DNA from: Plectrocnemia conspersa
Lineage: Eukaryota; Arthropoda; Insecta; Trichoptera; Polycentropodidae
Assembly (NCBI GenBank): GCA_009617715.1
Contig: VTFK01000072.1
Location: 62,001-126,000, forward strand
Direction: 5' to 3'
DNA: 64,000 nt
In this document: positions 1 through 11,400 of the stretch, piece by piece
Numbering within the stretch: the stretch's first letter is position 1
Layout of the letters: every line of letters begins with the position of its first letter
Position numbers and translations under genes: made by a program
Notes under the pieces: model-generated
The model's input: the letters and a program-made list of their open reading frames with translations, nothing else
The model's database searches: none
What the model was told of the DNA's origin: nothing

Positions 1-556
1 ACAATTTTATTCGTGATTGTATACCGTATTAGGTTTTGTATAAAACGTAATAAATTGTACATGCACATACATATTTAATTATTCTGCAATGTCCATAATC
101 AGATCATATGACATTTTCTAATTTTATATGTATTATGATGCACTCGCGAAATATTATTTTTATGAAAAGAAGATGGATTATTTTATTGAATGATACAAAT
201 AAAATTTATTCGCTAATAATTTATTTTTTAATGTATTTGTTTTATAATGACATGAACATACAATAAAAAAATGTATAAATATATTGTTATAAAAATAGAA
301 GACATCAGAATATGACCTAATAAGTGATAAAGAAAGTCAGAAAATGCACTGTAACATACTGTACATACTGCAACCAGATATATATATTACATCCTAAAGA
401 GCAATAAGTATCTTACTATTATATAAAAAATATATAATAAATTACAACTAAAAAAGAATCAAACCGATAATAGAGTTACTTAATCTCTTACCAAAACATC
501 AATTTGGCTTTAGATATAAAACATTTATAGGCTTATCATTGAAAAGCAAATGATAA
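1..556. other. AT-rich intergenic or intronic DNA
   Basis: No open frame of note and no repeat that I recognise. It is the left flank of the Tigger element and ends in the TA dinucleotide duplicated on insertion. Confidence 0.6.
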
Positions 557-558
557 TA

Positions 559-582
559 CACCCATACCTAACTATAAGGCCG
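559..582 (+). repeat. Left terminal inverted repeat of the Tigger element
   Basis: CACCCATACCT is followed by a diverged stretch ending in GGCC. It pairs with 2263-2286. The TA target duplication is at 557-558. Confidence 0.85.
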
Positions 583-722
583 CTCTTTATACGGCTTTTA
601 GCTATAACGGCCCTCTTCAATTAAGGCACGTTTTCGATTTACGGCCTAAAATGTTTCGCTATAACGGCAAAAAAACTTTTTTTCGATGTCGATTTTAAAA
701 AAAAATTTAAAATAGATTTAAT

Positions 723-1970
723 TTGCATGATTTTAAAATGAAAGGTGAAGCAGCTAGCGCCGATGAGGCCGCATCTAAAGAATATCCCAACATTTTAATG
801 GGAATTATTGAAAGAGGTGGTTATAAACCTGAACAAGTATTTAACGTAGACGAAACAGCGCTTTATTGGAAGCGAATGCCTGATTGCACGTACATTTCAA
901 AAACCGAAAAATCTGCGCCTGGTTATAAGGTGTCTAAAGAACGATTAACTTTGCTACTTAGTGCAAATGCCGCGGGTGATTTTAAACTAAAACCACTTTT
1001 AATATATTTGTCCGAAAATCCAAGGCCTCTTAAAGGACTAAATAAAAGTCAATTACCCGTCATATGGAGATCCAACAAGAAAGCTTGGATGACTTAAGCT
1101 ACTTTAGAGGATTGGTTTAAAAATCACTTTTGCATAGAAGTGAAAAAATATTTGCGAAACAATTACTTAAGCAACAAGGCTTTGCTAATTTTGGATAATG
1201 CACCAAGGCATCCTACTAATTTATCCGAACTATCTGAAGATGTCATGATTGAGTACCTTCCGAAAAATACAACAGCTCTGATCCAACCAGTGGATCAGGG
1301 TGCAATAGACACTTTTAAGGCATATTACATACGCCGAACTTTCCGACAACTTATAAGGAAAACCGATGGTAAATCTTCAAATAAAACATTTTGGAAAAAC
1401 TATAACATCAAGGATGTTGTTGACAGCATCAGTGAATCATGGAAGGAATTAAAATTAACAACAATGAACCATGTTTGGAAAAAAATATGGGCAGAATGTG
1501 TAAAAAGTACTGATGCAGAAGTTAATTGCCTTCCTGAAATTAGGCAAAACATTTTGGATCTAGCACATGATCTCGGCTTTAAAGGTTTGAACGAACGTGA
1601 TGTGCTTGATCTACTTGAAGCTGATAGGGAACCCCTTTAATATGAGGAACTCATTCAGTTGCAAGCAGAACCGGCATTTGATGAAGAGACAGAACCTGTT
1701 GTATTCAAACAACTAACATCAAAAAAATTGTCAAAAGCTTTTTCCTATTTCGAACAAGGAATAAATATCTTCCTTGAAAACGATCCTGACGTCGAACGTA
1801 GCGCTAAAGTTTTTCGAAGAATTAACTCAGCCATTAGCTGTTATTAATCACTGAAGAACCAAAGAGACAAAAAGGCAAGACAAACAACGTTGGACATTTT
1901 TTTTAAGCCAGGCCTGCAGGTTACCATTTCTTCATCGTCTTCAGATTTAAGCCATTTTAAAAAAAAATAT
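723..1970 (+). pseudogene. Tigger/pogo-type DDE transposase, 5'-truncated with three stops
   Basis: One reading frame runs through the whole stretch without any frameshift, but it is broken by stops at 1095-1097, 1638-1640 and 1845-1847. The N-terminal CENP-B/HTH DNA-binding region of the family is missing; homology starts near the GEAASAD motif that precedes the catalytic domain. The three catalytic aspartates are still present: NVDETALYW (D1), LILDNAPRH (D2) and QPVDQG (D3), with 32 residues between D2 and D3. After the third stop the frame continues into QTTLDIFF, a PCNA-interaction (PIP-box) type motif known from pogo transposases. In a live element the protein would cut and paste the transposon in the nucleus. 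Here the loss of the DNA-binding half and the stops make it a pseudogene. The absence of frameshifts suggests a fairly recent death. Family assignment is firm. Confidence 0.92.
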
Positions 1971-2262
1971 GTATGTATTCATACACATATTTTATGTAAC
2001 ATGAAGTTGTTTCATTTTTGTTTATGGATTATTGTTGGTTTTTGGAGTCTGTTATTATTTTATGTACAAATGTATGTACTTGTTATGTATGTATTTTTGA
2101 TTTAAATGAAATAAAAAGATAAAATGCATTTTAAATGATAAACCATGTTACATATTTAACAAATTTGGAACAGATCCCATTGAATTTGTATGAATTTGTA
2201 TTAGAATAATTGATTCGTTATACGGCTTTTCGCTTTGCGGCCAAGTTTCGTGGAACGTATCT

Positions 2263-2286
2263 AGGCCGTAAAGCGAGGTATGGGTG
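2263..2286 (-). repeat. Right terminal inverted repeat of the Tigger element
   Basis: Read on the minus strand from 2286 it begins CACCCATACCTCGCTTTA and matches the left end. TA duplication at 2287-2288. Confidence 0.85.
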
Positions 2287-2288
2287 TA

Positions 2289-2990
2289 TAATATATAACT
2301 CTATCATAAAACTGACGTAGCTTAATTTTGGAGTATGACCTCTATATCTAAATCAACATTCTTGAGAGATTCCGAAATATTTTTTTCAGATTTATGACTT
2401 ATCTAATAATATTAATAATTAGTATAAAATAAGTGAACAATATTTGAACAGATACTGGCAAGAATCTGCTAAAATACAATGGTATAACTAAACGTGTAAA
2501 TATGTTAAAAATAACAAAGTAACACAAGCAATAACATGACCACTAACAAAAGTAATACTAACTAACTCATATATTATGATAATATCATATTATAAGATAA
2601 GGATAAGACTATAATTTAACTTAAGCAAACACACTATAATTTTATTATTTTAATTTAAATTAATGAAACAAACTATATTTTGCATGTTGTTAATGAATTT
2701 TGTGGTTGTGTATGTTTTGAAGAGGGTCTGAAGTATGCGATAAAATGGGAGACTCTCCTTAGTTTCCAGGTGCAAAGTTTATCGCGAAAGGTTTGGGGAG
2801 GGTTTTAGGTATTATGATTAAACTCACAGTAAATCCAGCTTTCAGGTTTTTAGAATAAATTATTGACACGATTATATTTATATTTTCGCTTAGAGCTAAC
2901 TGCGATTCGGGTGTAAATCGATATTTTCAGTATCTGTGTGGCAAATAATGCTGAATGATATTGCTATTACATTTTTTTGTTAATGCTCCC
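2289..2990. other. AT-rich DNA with a less AT-rich patch
   Basis: The part at about 2715-2940 is of higher sequence complexity than its surroundings, but no open frame or known element was recognised in it. The rest is plain AT-rich sequence. Confidence 0.5.
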
Positions 2991-2997
2991 TGATGTT

Positions 2998-3310
2998 TGT
3001 GAATCGTATATCTTAAATAGATATTTTAGAATAGAGCAAAAAGATGCATTTTCTAAGCCTAAGACTATTGAAGCTTAAGTCCCTCAAGAAAGTGTATTGC
3101 GTCCCTTACATCAGATGACGAAAAAAAATATAACAAACATGATACTGCAATCTTAGATGTTGGTGATAATATTATCATCTCCAACATGTATATGTGGTAA
3201 TAAATCAATCAATATATAGATGAAGCTCAATGTGGAGAATCAAACTTAATGAGAATAACTCAGTGATATAAACAATAACTATTAAGCATTTTGTATTAGG
3301 TCCATATAAA
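2998..3310 (+). pseudogene. Jockey-type LINE reverse transcriptase relic
   Basis: From 3001 the frame reads YILNRYFRIEQKDAFSKPK and then, after an in-frame TAA, VPQESVLRPL. These correspond to the strand-fold region and the VPQGSVLGP box of Jockey-clade reverse transcriptases. In another frame DTAILDVGDNII follows, which matches the stretch just after the catalytic ADD box. Next, in a third frame, comes WRIKLNENNSV, matching the WRIKLNE region of the same domain. At least two frameshifts and several stops separate these pieces, and the ADD itself has been lost or moved out of frame. No ends, poly(A) or target duplication were found. It is an old fragment of the palm domain only. Confidence 0.75.
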
Positions 3311-3785
3311 ACTAAGTTGTTTCTGTAGTATAGATTAAAAATTTATTAATTTGTCTTCTATTAATCTTCCTGTATATGTGGTATATTCAGATCGATTTTT
3401 TAAGATAAATTATTTTGAGATACTGACATTATGTCTACAAATCAAAAAATAAAATTTTACCTTTCACTTTTTTAAAAAGTGATCTAACTCCCATCTTAGT
3501 TTAATAAATATATTTTGCTCTTATTAAGTTTCTTTATATATAAAAAAAATCGATAATACTAAATCTATTTAAATATGTTCATACAGATTAATTTTAAATA
3601 CAATTTATTTACAGGCTAATTTTTTATTAGAATACAACTCGTATATAATATTTGATTATAATACATAATCGTGGTTTCTATGTTCTTAAATTTATTAGAG
3701 ATTATATTAATAGGGGCAAAACCTGGAGTTGCGCCGTGTTTTGGTGACTGTCATTATTAAAAAAAGCTGTATTTATGCGATTTTA
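3311..3785. other. AT-rich DNA, nothing recognised
   Basis: I see no open frame, repeat or motif that can be supported here. Confidence 0.5.
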
Positions 3786-4140
3786 AATAAAAAACAAAGT
3801 AAGTTATTGTTCGCGCGTTTAATATAACCCAGCGAATAATACGCGAAAGCCTTTATAAAGATCCCGTTGCCAATTTGGGCCCCCCCTATTTACACGCCGC
3901 ACGCAAAAATTATGGCCGCCCATTACGATTTTAATAAAAATCCGCGACCCGCCAAACTTGGGCCTGAAATTGTCCTAGGTACAGTTTATATTTTTCTCCA
4001 TCTCTCCAGCCGCTGCTGATGGAAGCTGTATAAAGTGACAGAGATAAAAATTAATTTACATCGCCTCGCCTTGCGAGGACGTCATTAATATTTTTGACGC
4101 TCGCCGCGATTTTTAGCGTAATTATGCTCTTTAGACGACA
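3786..4140. other. GC-richer non-coding island (3.8-4.1 kb)
   Basis: A sharp rise in GC and CpG content against AT-rich flanks, with a C run near 3883, a GACGTCATTAAT motif near 4079 (CRE half plus TAAT core) and several GCCGC words. No open frame of note. It could be a regulatory element of a neighbouring gene; this is inference from composition. Confidence 0.35.
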
Positions 4141-4979
4141 TTACATATTAAGATTCATACTAAGACTCTGAGATATTGTACAAATTGATCACAGCATAAA
4201 AGAAAACGACGCTGATGATTTCTGTTTAAAAATATTGCTAAGTAATTGGTTTTCAAGTCGTCAAGAAAATTTTCTCAATTCGATAGAAAAATAATCAGAG
4301 AAAGACTTCGAATGAGACTGAGGATAAATGGATTTAAAAATGACTGTTAATGATACTCGGTGTTTCAGTAAGAATACTTCGTTAATAATGAAATTATTTT
4401 ATATTAAAAATGATGTTTATCAAACAGATTTTGTCATGTTATTTTGCCTAATGTATGGTTTTGATATAAGGGTAGGTATGTAAGTATTTAACTCGTTCAT
4501 TCTAACGTATCAGATTGACCCAATTTAGATCCTCTTATTGCTCTTTATCAAAGTTAATAAGTAGACGTTTACAATTATATTTCTACTAGTTAAAATGTAT
4601 ATCTACCGGTAAAAATGTTTTACAATATGATTTCACTGAAATGTCAGTGGAAATATATTTTCACTGGTGATACACATTCACTGTAACATCTATATTTAAA
4701 TCAAGACCATTCTATATATAGTAAATATGTAAAATGTTTAGGTGTTGTAATTAATATTTAAAAACCTTTAATGTGATACTTAATAGAACTTCAGGGATTG
4801 GATTTTGCAAAGTTATTTTTCAAAGCTGCGTAACTTTTAAGTTATCTCTTAAAATTCTATATACGATTAAATACTAATATTACTATTTTGTACGTAAACG
4901 TACTTTAAATACACAAAGATTCTTTGGAAGGGCGTATTAGCTGTTCGAGATTTTCTTCAGCTTTATTTTAAGCTTTCGT
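4141..4979. other. AT-rich DNA with a small dispersed repeat
   Basis: Contains one copy of a short repeat at 4618-4712 (listed separately). Otherwise nothing recognised. Confidence 0.5.
4618..4712 (+). repeat. Short dispersed repeat E, copy 1
   Basis: Contains TTCACTGGTGATACACATTC followed by ACTGTAACAT. A close relative is at 26478-26545, and shorter relatives occur at 10495-10535 and 48270-48360. The shared core is built on the pattern GTGAAAATATTTTCAC, a self-complementary sequence, so it may be a foldback-type or MITE remnant. No target duplication was identified. Confidence 0.4.
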
Positions 4980-5735
4980 GCGGCAATGAGCTTTTATGTT
5001 AATCTCAGCACAGCCTGTCAAAGTCTACGTGTTATATAAACTAAATTTCAGTTCACACACAAATTATAACTTTCTTATACATTTTTTTTTACAAAATAAC
5101 CATATCGGGTTACGTAACAGTGCCAGATTACAATCTCGATTGCCGGCGAATGAAGAACACACCAACCAGGATGAAATTATAGGTTGCTTTATTTCAGCAA
5201 TAAATCAATGCTCCAAATTATGACTTCTATTTCAGATTGCATGTATCATCACGCTATTTGCGTATACGTGTATATTTCCAACGTTGTACAGAATCGACCG
5301 CAAAAGTTATTATTTCGTATTGCGGCAAAAACAACGTGTACGGGATTCACATGCGGGAATGTTAAAAGAGATTAATAGGTGGTCGTTTTTTTATTGTTAT
5401 ATATTTTGCTTCAGCAAAAATTGTATCAAATATATTACGGGCATGTCTGACAAGTTTTTTTCGTTGTTGCGGAAAACAAGGAACAGTATCTGGACTAAAT
5501 GAGCAAACGATTTCGCTCGTCATTTTCGTGCTTTCACCACAATGAAACGCAATTTTTCACTCGCTTTAGAGCCGTGGAACGAGGCAAGAGTTCTAAAATA
5601 AGAAACGAAAGCTTAGAAAGTATTGCAATTACCGGAACTGTGTCGAAAAACTCAATCAGCACTGTTGAAAATCGGATCGCTATTTTTAAAGTAGCTGAAT
5701 TTGTGTTAATTTCTAAATATACGAGGTGATAAAAA
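4980..5735. other. Mixed-complexity region without an assignable gene
   Basis: Several overlapping short open frames occur (the longest from 5499 to 5729, 76 codons), in different frames and without similarity to a family I know. Base composition is less AT-biased than the flanks. It resembles the other islands more than a gene. Confidence 0.3.
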
Positions 5736-5865
5736 ATAACGACTGTTTATTCTTTAAAATTGCTCTTGCCCTCTTTTAAACAAAACATTAAAAATTATGC
5801 TATTTATACTGTCTTCACATCACTTTATCTACTCTATGGTTGCAAATAAGATAAAAGAGAACTTT

Positions 5866-6018
5866 TAATACCTAATATGTACGAACTAGCTCGATTTTAA
5901 TAATCATCACGATGTTGCTCCGTGTTATTAGAAAATCTAGATTAATTAAAAAAAACACTAAAGTATCTTTTAGGGCAATAGTTAGAAATTTATACCACTC
6001 GTCTATCGTGCTGGTTAA
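5866..6018 (-). repeat. SINE family B, degraded copy
   Basis: Begins with CCTAATATGTACGAACTAGC, which matches the copy at 55852-56095 (CCTAATATGTACATCCTAGC), and ends with CTATCGTGCTGGT, also shared. The tRNA-like B-box region has decayed. Orientation is inferred from the better-preserved copies, whose promoter lies on the minus strand. Confidence 0.6.
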
Positions 6019-9000
6019 TTAAAAAATAATCTGATTGTTTTTTCGGATTGCTTAGAGTACACTGCAATATATTATTTTTGATGGACTGTATGAGTTAGTA
6101 GTACGAATTTTTAGTTAACTATATAATTAAAATAAAAAAATAATAGGTAATACTATGCTTTTTAGGTCACTTCTACCAAAATGATTAGAAATTTCTTTCA
6201 TTGTCATAAAAATAAACCATTAATTCGTATACTATTGTGATTCGTTAAGCATGTTTCAGTAAAATTTCTATAACGAATTGGTTATAAAAATAACTCGCAA
6301 TAAATTTTACCGGTCAAATTGTTGTTGGCCAAAGCATTTATATATTTTTTACAGATCTACTAGTAAGGGCTAGTCAATACTACCCTACACGCCACTGATC
6401 CTGTGTTTATTATCATTAAGAACATCATTTAAAAGCTGCATTAAAATTGATAAATATCAATATAAAACGTAATATTAAACTAAGCTTTTTTTACCAAAAA
6501 TGAATGGTAAATTTATCGCATAGATTTGATTTTTTTATAAATATTTTAATGATAAAATAAATAGATAATGGATATGTAATTAGTAAATAAATAACAACAA
6601 ATCAATTTTACTCGTCAATATAATTACATACAGGGTCATTATTAAGGTCAGTTTTAAGAGAAAAAGTTTATTTATTAATTAAAAACCTTTCGTTATAACA
6701 TGAAAAACGTTAGTTTAATGCGTTAGACACCAGTCTTTAAATCAATGCTATATTTACTGATAATAAACTATTATTTCAGTGTACAGTCAATTATGTCACA
6801 ACACCTAACCTAGCTCGATTTTATTTTTATTTTTCATCACGATAATTATCTGTGCCATTAGAAAAATCTATAAAAATCTAATCTGTAATAGATTGATTAG
6901 AATTATAATTATACGATAATTACGATCTCTCAGATATGATGAAAATTTGTGTTTATAGTTGACTGAGTGATTATTAGAGCCCGAAAAAATGCGTCGTTAA
7001 TACTTGACTGACAAGCACAAACCACGCGTATATTACAGTAGTGCTTAAGCCATAAAATAATTAGTTAAACCTAAAACAAATAGCAGAATAATTTTTTTCT
7101 CGATAATATATTATTAATTTGATGTATATTTAATTGTATGCGTAATGAATTTTATTAATTATATTTTAAGGATAAATCATATAAAAACAGCTGTATGTAA
7201 AAAATAATCACTAATGCAACTTTGTTTATAAGAAAATATTATGTTACATCTAAAACAAATAAAATAGAAATTTTATAAATACGTCCCAAAAACGTAAAAT
7301 TAGGAAATGATAATAAAAAGATTTATAATAAATATCTACTCTTACATTATTTAATAAATTATTGGAAAAGAACAGTTTTTTGTTCTTCATGTAAAGGTGA
7401 TAATCATGAAGTTTTTTATTTACATCAAATTTATACTTTATGTATTTAGAAAATAATAAAATAATGTACATATATATGTATCATATTACACAAATCAATC
7501 AATACACTTTTGCGTATACATTGATTATACTTTTTTAGACTTTCAGTATTGTTCATGCATTTATTAATAAAAATACGATTGGTATTAGTAAATAATACGT
7601 GTTTCATCAATAATATATTATGGTAATTCTTAGATAAATGGTTGCTGATCTTTGAATATTTTTAAAATGAAGCTCAAAATGTTAAATTAGAATATAGATG
7701 TATACATATATATATAATACTAGATTTATACACAAAAAAATATTTATTAAAAAAAAAAAGATGATAATAAAACACTAACACAATAACGAGTTTCAAAATT
7801 AATTTACATTTTTGAACCATTAATTATAAAGTCAACAAAGATCGTAGTTAGCATTTATTTAATGTTATCACGAACAATGATATATCGTTGTTTAGCATTC
7901 AAGTGCTTAAAAAATAATTATCATCGTTTTCGCTGGCCTAGCACAACTGTGATTTTTTGGCATTCGACACCGCCATCCAATACTAACACCTGATTTATAT
8001 ATTAATATTCATAATAACTTGTGCAATAAAAATCACTGGTTATACTATTTGGCAGCAAAACTCAAAAATAACATAGCTTAAGCGCAACATTTAGGTAAAG
8101 AATTTATATAAAAAAAAATTACTACAAAAAATTCAGTACTATTTATTTTTCACGTTATTTTGCTATGTTTATTAAACATTTGCAAAATAAAATATTTTTA
8201 ATTCGTATATTCATATATCACATTAGAAATAAAGAAAAGAACTTCACTAATCGTCATAAATAACATAAAGACTTTAAAACAAAAATTTAATTACAGATTA
8301 CTTTCTACAGCATTATCATAATAAAAGTTATAATTTAGTTCAATTTTTTATCTGTATTTATGATTTTCAAAATTCATTGATTGCTCTGAGTACTATGAAC
8401 TAGGATTCATTACAAATATATTTTCCGAATATCTGCAAGGAAATAAAAAAATAATGTATTAGATTTAAAATCAATTTACTTTAAATCAGGTTATTATTTT
8501 CTTATAGCACAAATACAGTGTAATTGGTGTTTCCCCCTGAGAAATTATTTTTTCGGAAACATGTCTTTCGCAACCCCTAAAGACACATTGAATTTGTGAG
8601 ATATTACACCGTATTGTGTAAAACCATATATGTTAGAGTTTTACTCATTGCTTTATTCAATAGTAAGAACTCTAAATATAGGCAACATTTCCATGTAACT
8701 GTCTAAATTAACCGTTAACATACTACCTTTAATATCGTCAATGAAATGGTATTTAAGGTTGAATTATATCTTTAACTGACAACAGAATATATATTGATTG
8801 ACTTTTATATTCATAAACATATATTAAATTAAAATTAAATGAAATTGAATTTTTTTTATATTTTTTACTTAAATAAATATATATTTTCATACTTCAAAAA
8901 AAAAAAGGTAATATTTTAATGGTTTATCAACTATTATAATAACATATTGTTAATTTTTATTGTTAAATTCTGATATAATAGATAAGTAGGCAAATAAAAA

Positions 9001-9179
9001 TATTAAATATGTATAAAATGTTTACAAATATAACACTAATATGATATGCTAAGTTTGGTAAAGCTAGATAAAAAAATTAAAATTTATATTTAATAGATTG
9101 TCCTATTTTTCTGTTTCAGAAAAGTGCATATTTTTAATATTTTACAATTCATCAAACCCCGTGTACTCAAGGTAATGCA
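6019..9179. other. Long AT-rich stretch
   Basis: Apart from a SINE fragment at 6801-6935 I recognise nothing. Slightly more complex patches at 7920-8000 and 8500-8620 have no open frame or known motif. Confidence 0.5.
6801..6935 (-). repeat. SINE family B, fragment
   Basis: CCTAACCTAGCTCGATTTTA, then a TCACGATA stretch and AAAATCTATAAAAATCTAA, align with the 3' half of the B-family copies at 55852 and 19738. The tRNA-like head is absent. Confidence 0.5.
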
Positions 9180-9425
9180 ATTCCTGATATTTCGCAACCT
9201 TGCGTTGCCATCTGGTGCATCCGTGAAAAGCCTTTGAGAATTATCCCAAGCGACCGAGATCGAACCACACGTAATGCCAATTTATATCCTCTCTAGGTGC
9301 TTCTGTGAAATATTGACAATAAACACCGACAAATCCGCCACAAAACCCACACACGAGATGGTCTTAAAATCTGGTTATAATTTCAGGATAAACCAATGTC
9401 TATAGTAATACAGGGATAAACATTC
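9180..9425. repeat. Dispersed repeat F, copy 1, within a complex patch
   Basis: The segment at about 9310-9400 contains AAACACCGACAAATCC, CCACAAAACCCACACACG and AGATGG followed by CAGGATAAACC. A second copy lies at 10700-10790 in the same orientation. The preceding 130 bp are of higher complexity, with no open frame. Nature unknown; it may be part of a MITE or SINE. Confidence 0.4.
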
Positions 9426-9896
9426 AATATTAGAAATAGGATATAAAATGCTCGAAATCATAATATACATTTATGTTATTTGTAAACGATTTTACTAAAA
9501 TACTAATTTTATTAATATATTTTATATTTTTAAGGCTTTATGTGATACGTATGTATCTACAATATTTTGCTGGGAATTTTTATATGTAAAACTATGTGTT
9601 AATTTTAAATTTGTTACCATATTGTACCGAACGTATATTTTTATCGCATTGCGATTAGTTTACACAAATGTTATTACATTATTTCTAATAGAATTGCAAG
9701 TATCATTTACACTTTCATTTAAAATCCGACTTGGATTACAGTTTACCCCTAAATCACAGCCTAGCAGAGTTTTCGTTGAACCAACACAAATTACAACATT
9801 CAAGGTACTAAGAAAGTAGACACTCCCACTTAAATGGCCACTCCAAGAGTTCGACACAATCTTTGAGTTGAGTTGGAGATCATTTTAATGCAGCAA
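9426..9896. other. Sequence with short overlapping open frames on both strands
   Basis: Short frames of 65 codons at 9622-9819 (plus) and 9660-9857 (minus) resemble no family I know. I take them as chance. Confidence 0.4.
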
Positions 9897-9940
9897 GTAT
9901 AATTTTTGCAATAAATATCCATTTATTGCAAAAATTGTAC
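9897..9940. repeat. Near-perfect hairpin with 20-bp arms
   Basis: GTATAATTTTTGCAATAAAT at 9897-9916 is followed by a 4-nt spacer (ATCC) and its complement at 9921-9940, with a single mismatch. In RNA this would form a long stem with a tight loop. It could be a foldback remnant or the terminal hairpin of a mobile element. The loop is shorter than usual for a microRNA precursor. Confidence 0.6.
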
Positions 9941-11209
9941 AATCATATTTCGACTGTTATAATAATAAATAAATACTTCTCCTATTTTTTTGTTATTTTA
10001 AATTTTATTAAATATGCAATTCATAAAGCATAAATACCGAACATTGCAAAAAAAATCGATAAAAAAAATTATAATCAACTTACAACTTTTATTTAAAGCA
10101 ATTTAGCGTGTCTTTGTAGCGAAAAAAATTCTTACAAAATTATAAAATCGATTTCAGCTATCAAAAATATAAATGATAATAAAAACATTGACTTGTGAAA
10201 CATTTTTCAATCAATGGTTTTAAAATTATTTAATGTAATATTAGCCATAGCTTGGCAAAATATGTATATGTAACAGTAAAAATTTATTTTAACTGGCATT
10301 TTAATGGAATTATATCAAAATACATTTTTTCTAAAAATATCATTTATCTGACAGATTCAAGTAAAATTATATGCTGCTCTAAGCTGTTATTTACACGGGT
10401 TAAGCAAGCAAAAAAACTCCGTTAATGCCGCAAATGAATTTAGTTTAAAAAATAGTAATATAATCTGTTAAAAACACCAAACTCTGAAATTATATTTATA
10501 CCAGTGAAAATACAACTTCACTGAAAAATATGTTCAAACCAAAACCTAACTTAAATAAATCATCTAAACGCAATTTAACCTAACGAAGGTTTTTTAATTT
10601 TCATTAAGTTAGGGCGGCATATAATTTTACTAGCGTTTTTATTAAAAATCATCAATAATCTCATTAATTAAAAAACGATAAGGAAAGAAGATGATATTTG
10701 AAATATTGCCAAAAAACACCGACAAATACACAACAAAATTCACACGCGAGATCATTCAAGGATAAACTGTTGACTAAAATATATTGGAATACACATTTAA
10801 ATAAGTAATTTATATTGTATGTATAATATATTGGATAACAATATACGATCTTTTAGCAAAGATGTATATAGACAATTTAGAACGTGTCAAATGATTGATT
10901 CCATAAATTTGTTACGCGTCTTCTTTGCCTGAAAAATCGATTCCTTCCTCTTTAATATTTCGTTCTTCGTAATGTAATTTATCTTATGTGAAAGCCTGTG
11001 AATGTACAGTTATGTAACGTAAAATAAATTGCACGAGAGTTCCAAACACCCGACATGACCATTAAGAGCAATCCATTTTTTGGTTTTACGTTTGGCTTTA
11101 AATAATAGATTTAAAAATTTTATCTACATCTTTTATTATGTATTAAAATTGCATATTTATTAAAGGTTATCCTAAAATATATGAATAATAATAAGTAGCT
11201 GTTCTTGTA
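9941..11209. other. AT-rich DNA with one small repeat
   Basis: Holds repeat F copy 2 (10700-10790) and a short relative of repeat E (10495-10535). CCTAAC near 10579 and GTTAGG near 10611 are a weak inverted pair. No gene. Confidence 0.45.
10700..10790. repeat. Dispersed repeat F, copy 2
   Basis: AAACACCGACAAATAC, CACACGCGAGAT and AAGGATAAACTG align with 9310-9400 in the same order and orientation. Confidence 0.4.
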
Positions 11210-11400
11210 TATATGTATATTAGGCCTAATTATTCGCTGGTAATTGTATTATGGTGTGTGAATATACACTTTCGCCAATAAAAATAAACATGCTAATTAA
11301 TTGAGTGCACTTTTCGCTTTAACCTATTTATATAAACCAATTTACAAAACCACCGCACAAAAATGACGTCATAACAAAGTCGTTATATCGTAAAATCACA
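11210..11400. promoter_or_regulatory. Small island with a palindromic CRE-type site
   Basis: Contains a perfect ATGACGTCAT palindrome at 11363-11372, the classical CREB/ATF binding site, near TAATTA-type homeodomain cores around 11295. Only motif matches support a regulatory role. Confidence 0.25.

Larger units (their letters stand above)
559..2286 (+). mobile_element. Pogo/Tigger-like DNA transposon, internally deleted
   Basis: Both ends start CACCCATACCT when read inwards (559 rightwards; 2286 leftwards on the minus strand). The identity stays high for about 24 bp, roughly 20 of 24 positions. Each end is flanked by TA (557-558 and 2287-2288), the target duplication of Tc1/mariner and pogo elements. 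Further subterminal motifs containing TATACGGCTTTT occur at both ends. The element is about 1.73 kb. It carries a transposase remnant (717-1970) that begins only a short way inside the left end, so the 5' part of the gene has been deleted. A long 3' non-coding stretch (about 1.97-2.2 kb) precedes the right end. The element is complete at its termini but cannot encode a working transposase. Confidence 0.9.

Noticed and set aside
9660..9857. Overlapping 65-codon frames on both strands
   Set aside because: No ATG-based or family support; lengths are within chance expectation.
9897..9940. MicroRNA precursor
   Set aside because: The loop of 4 nt and stem length do not fit a typical precursor, and no known mature microRNA sequence was recognised here or elsewhere in the window.
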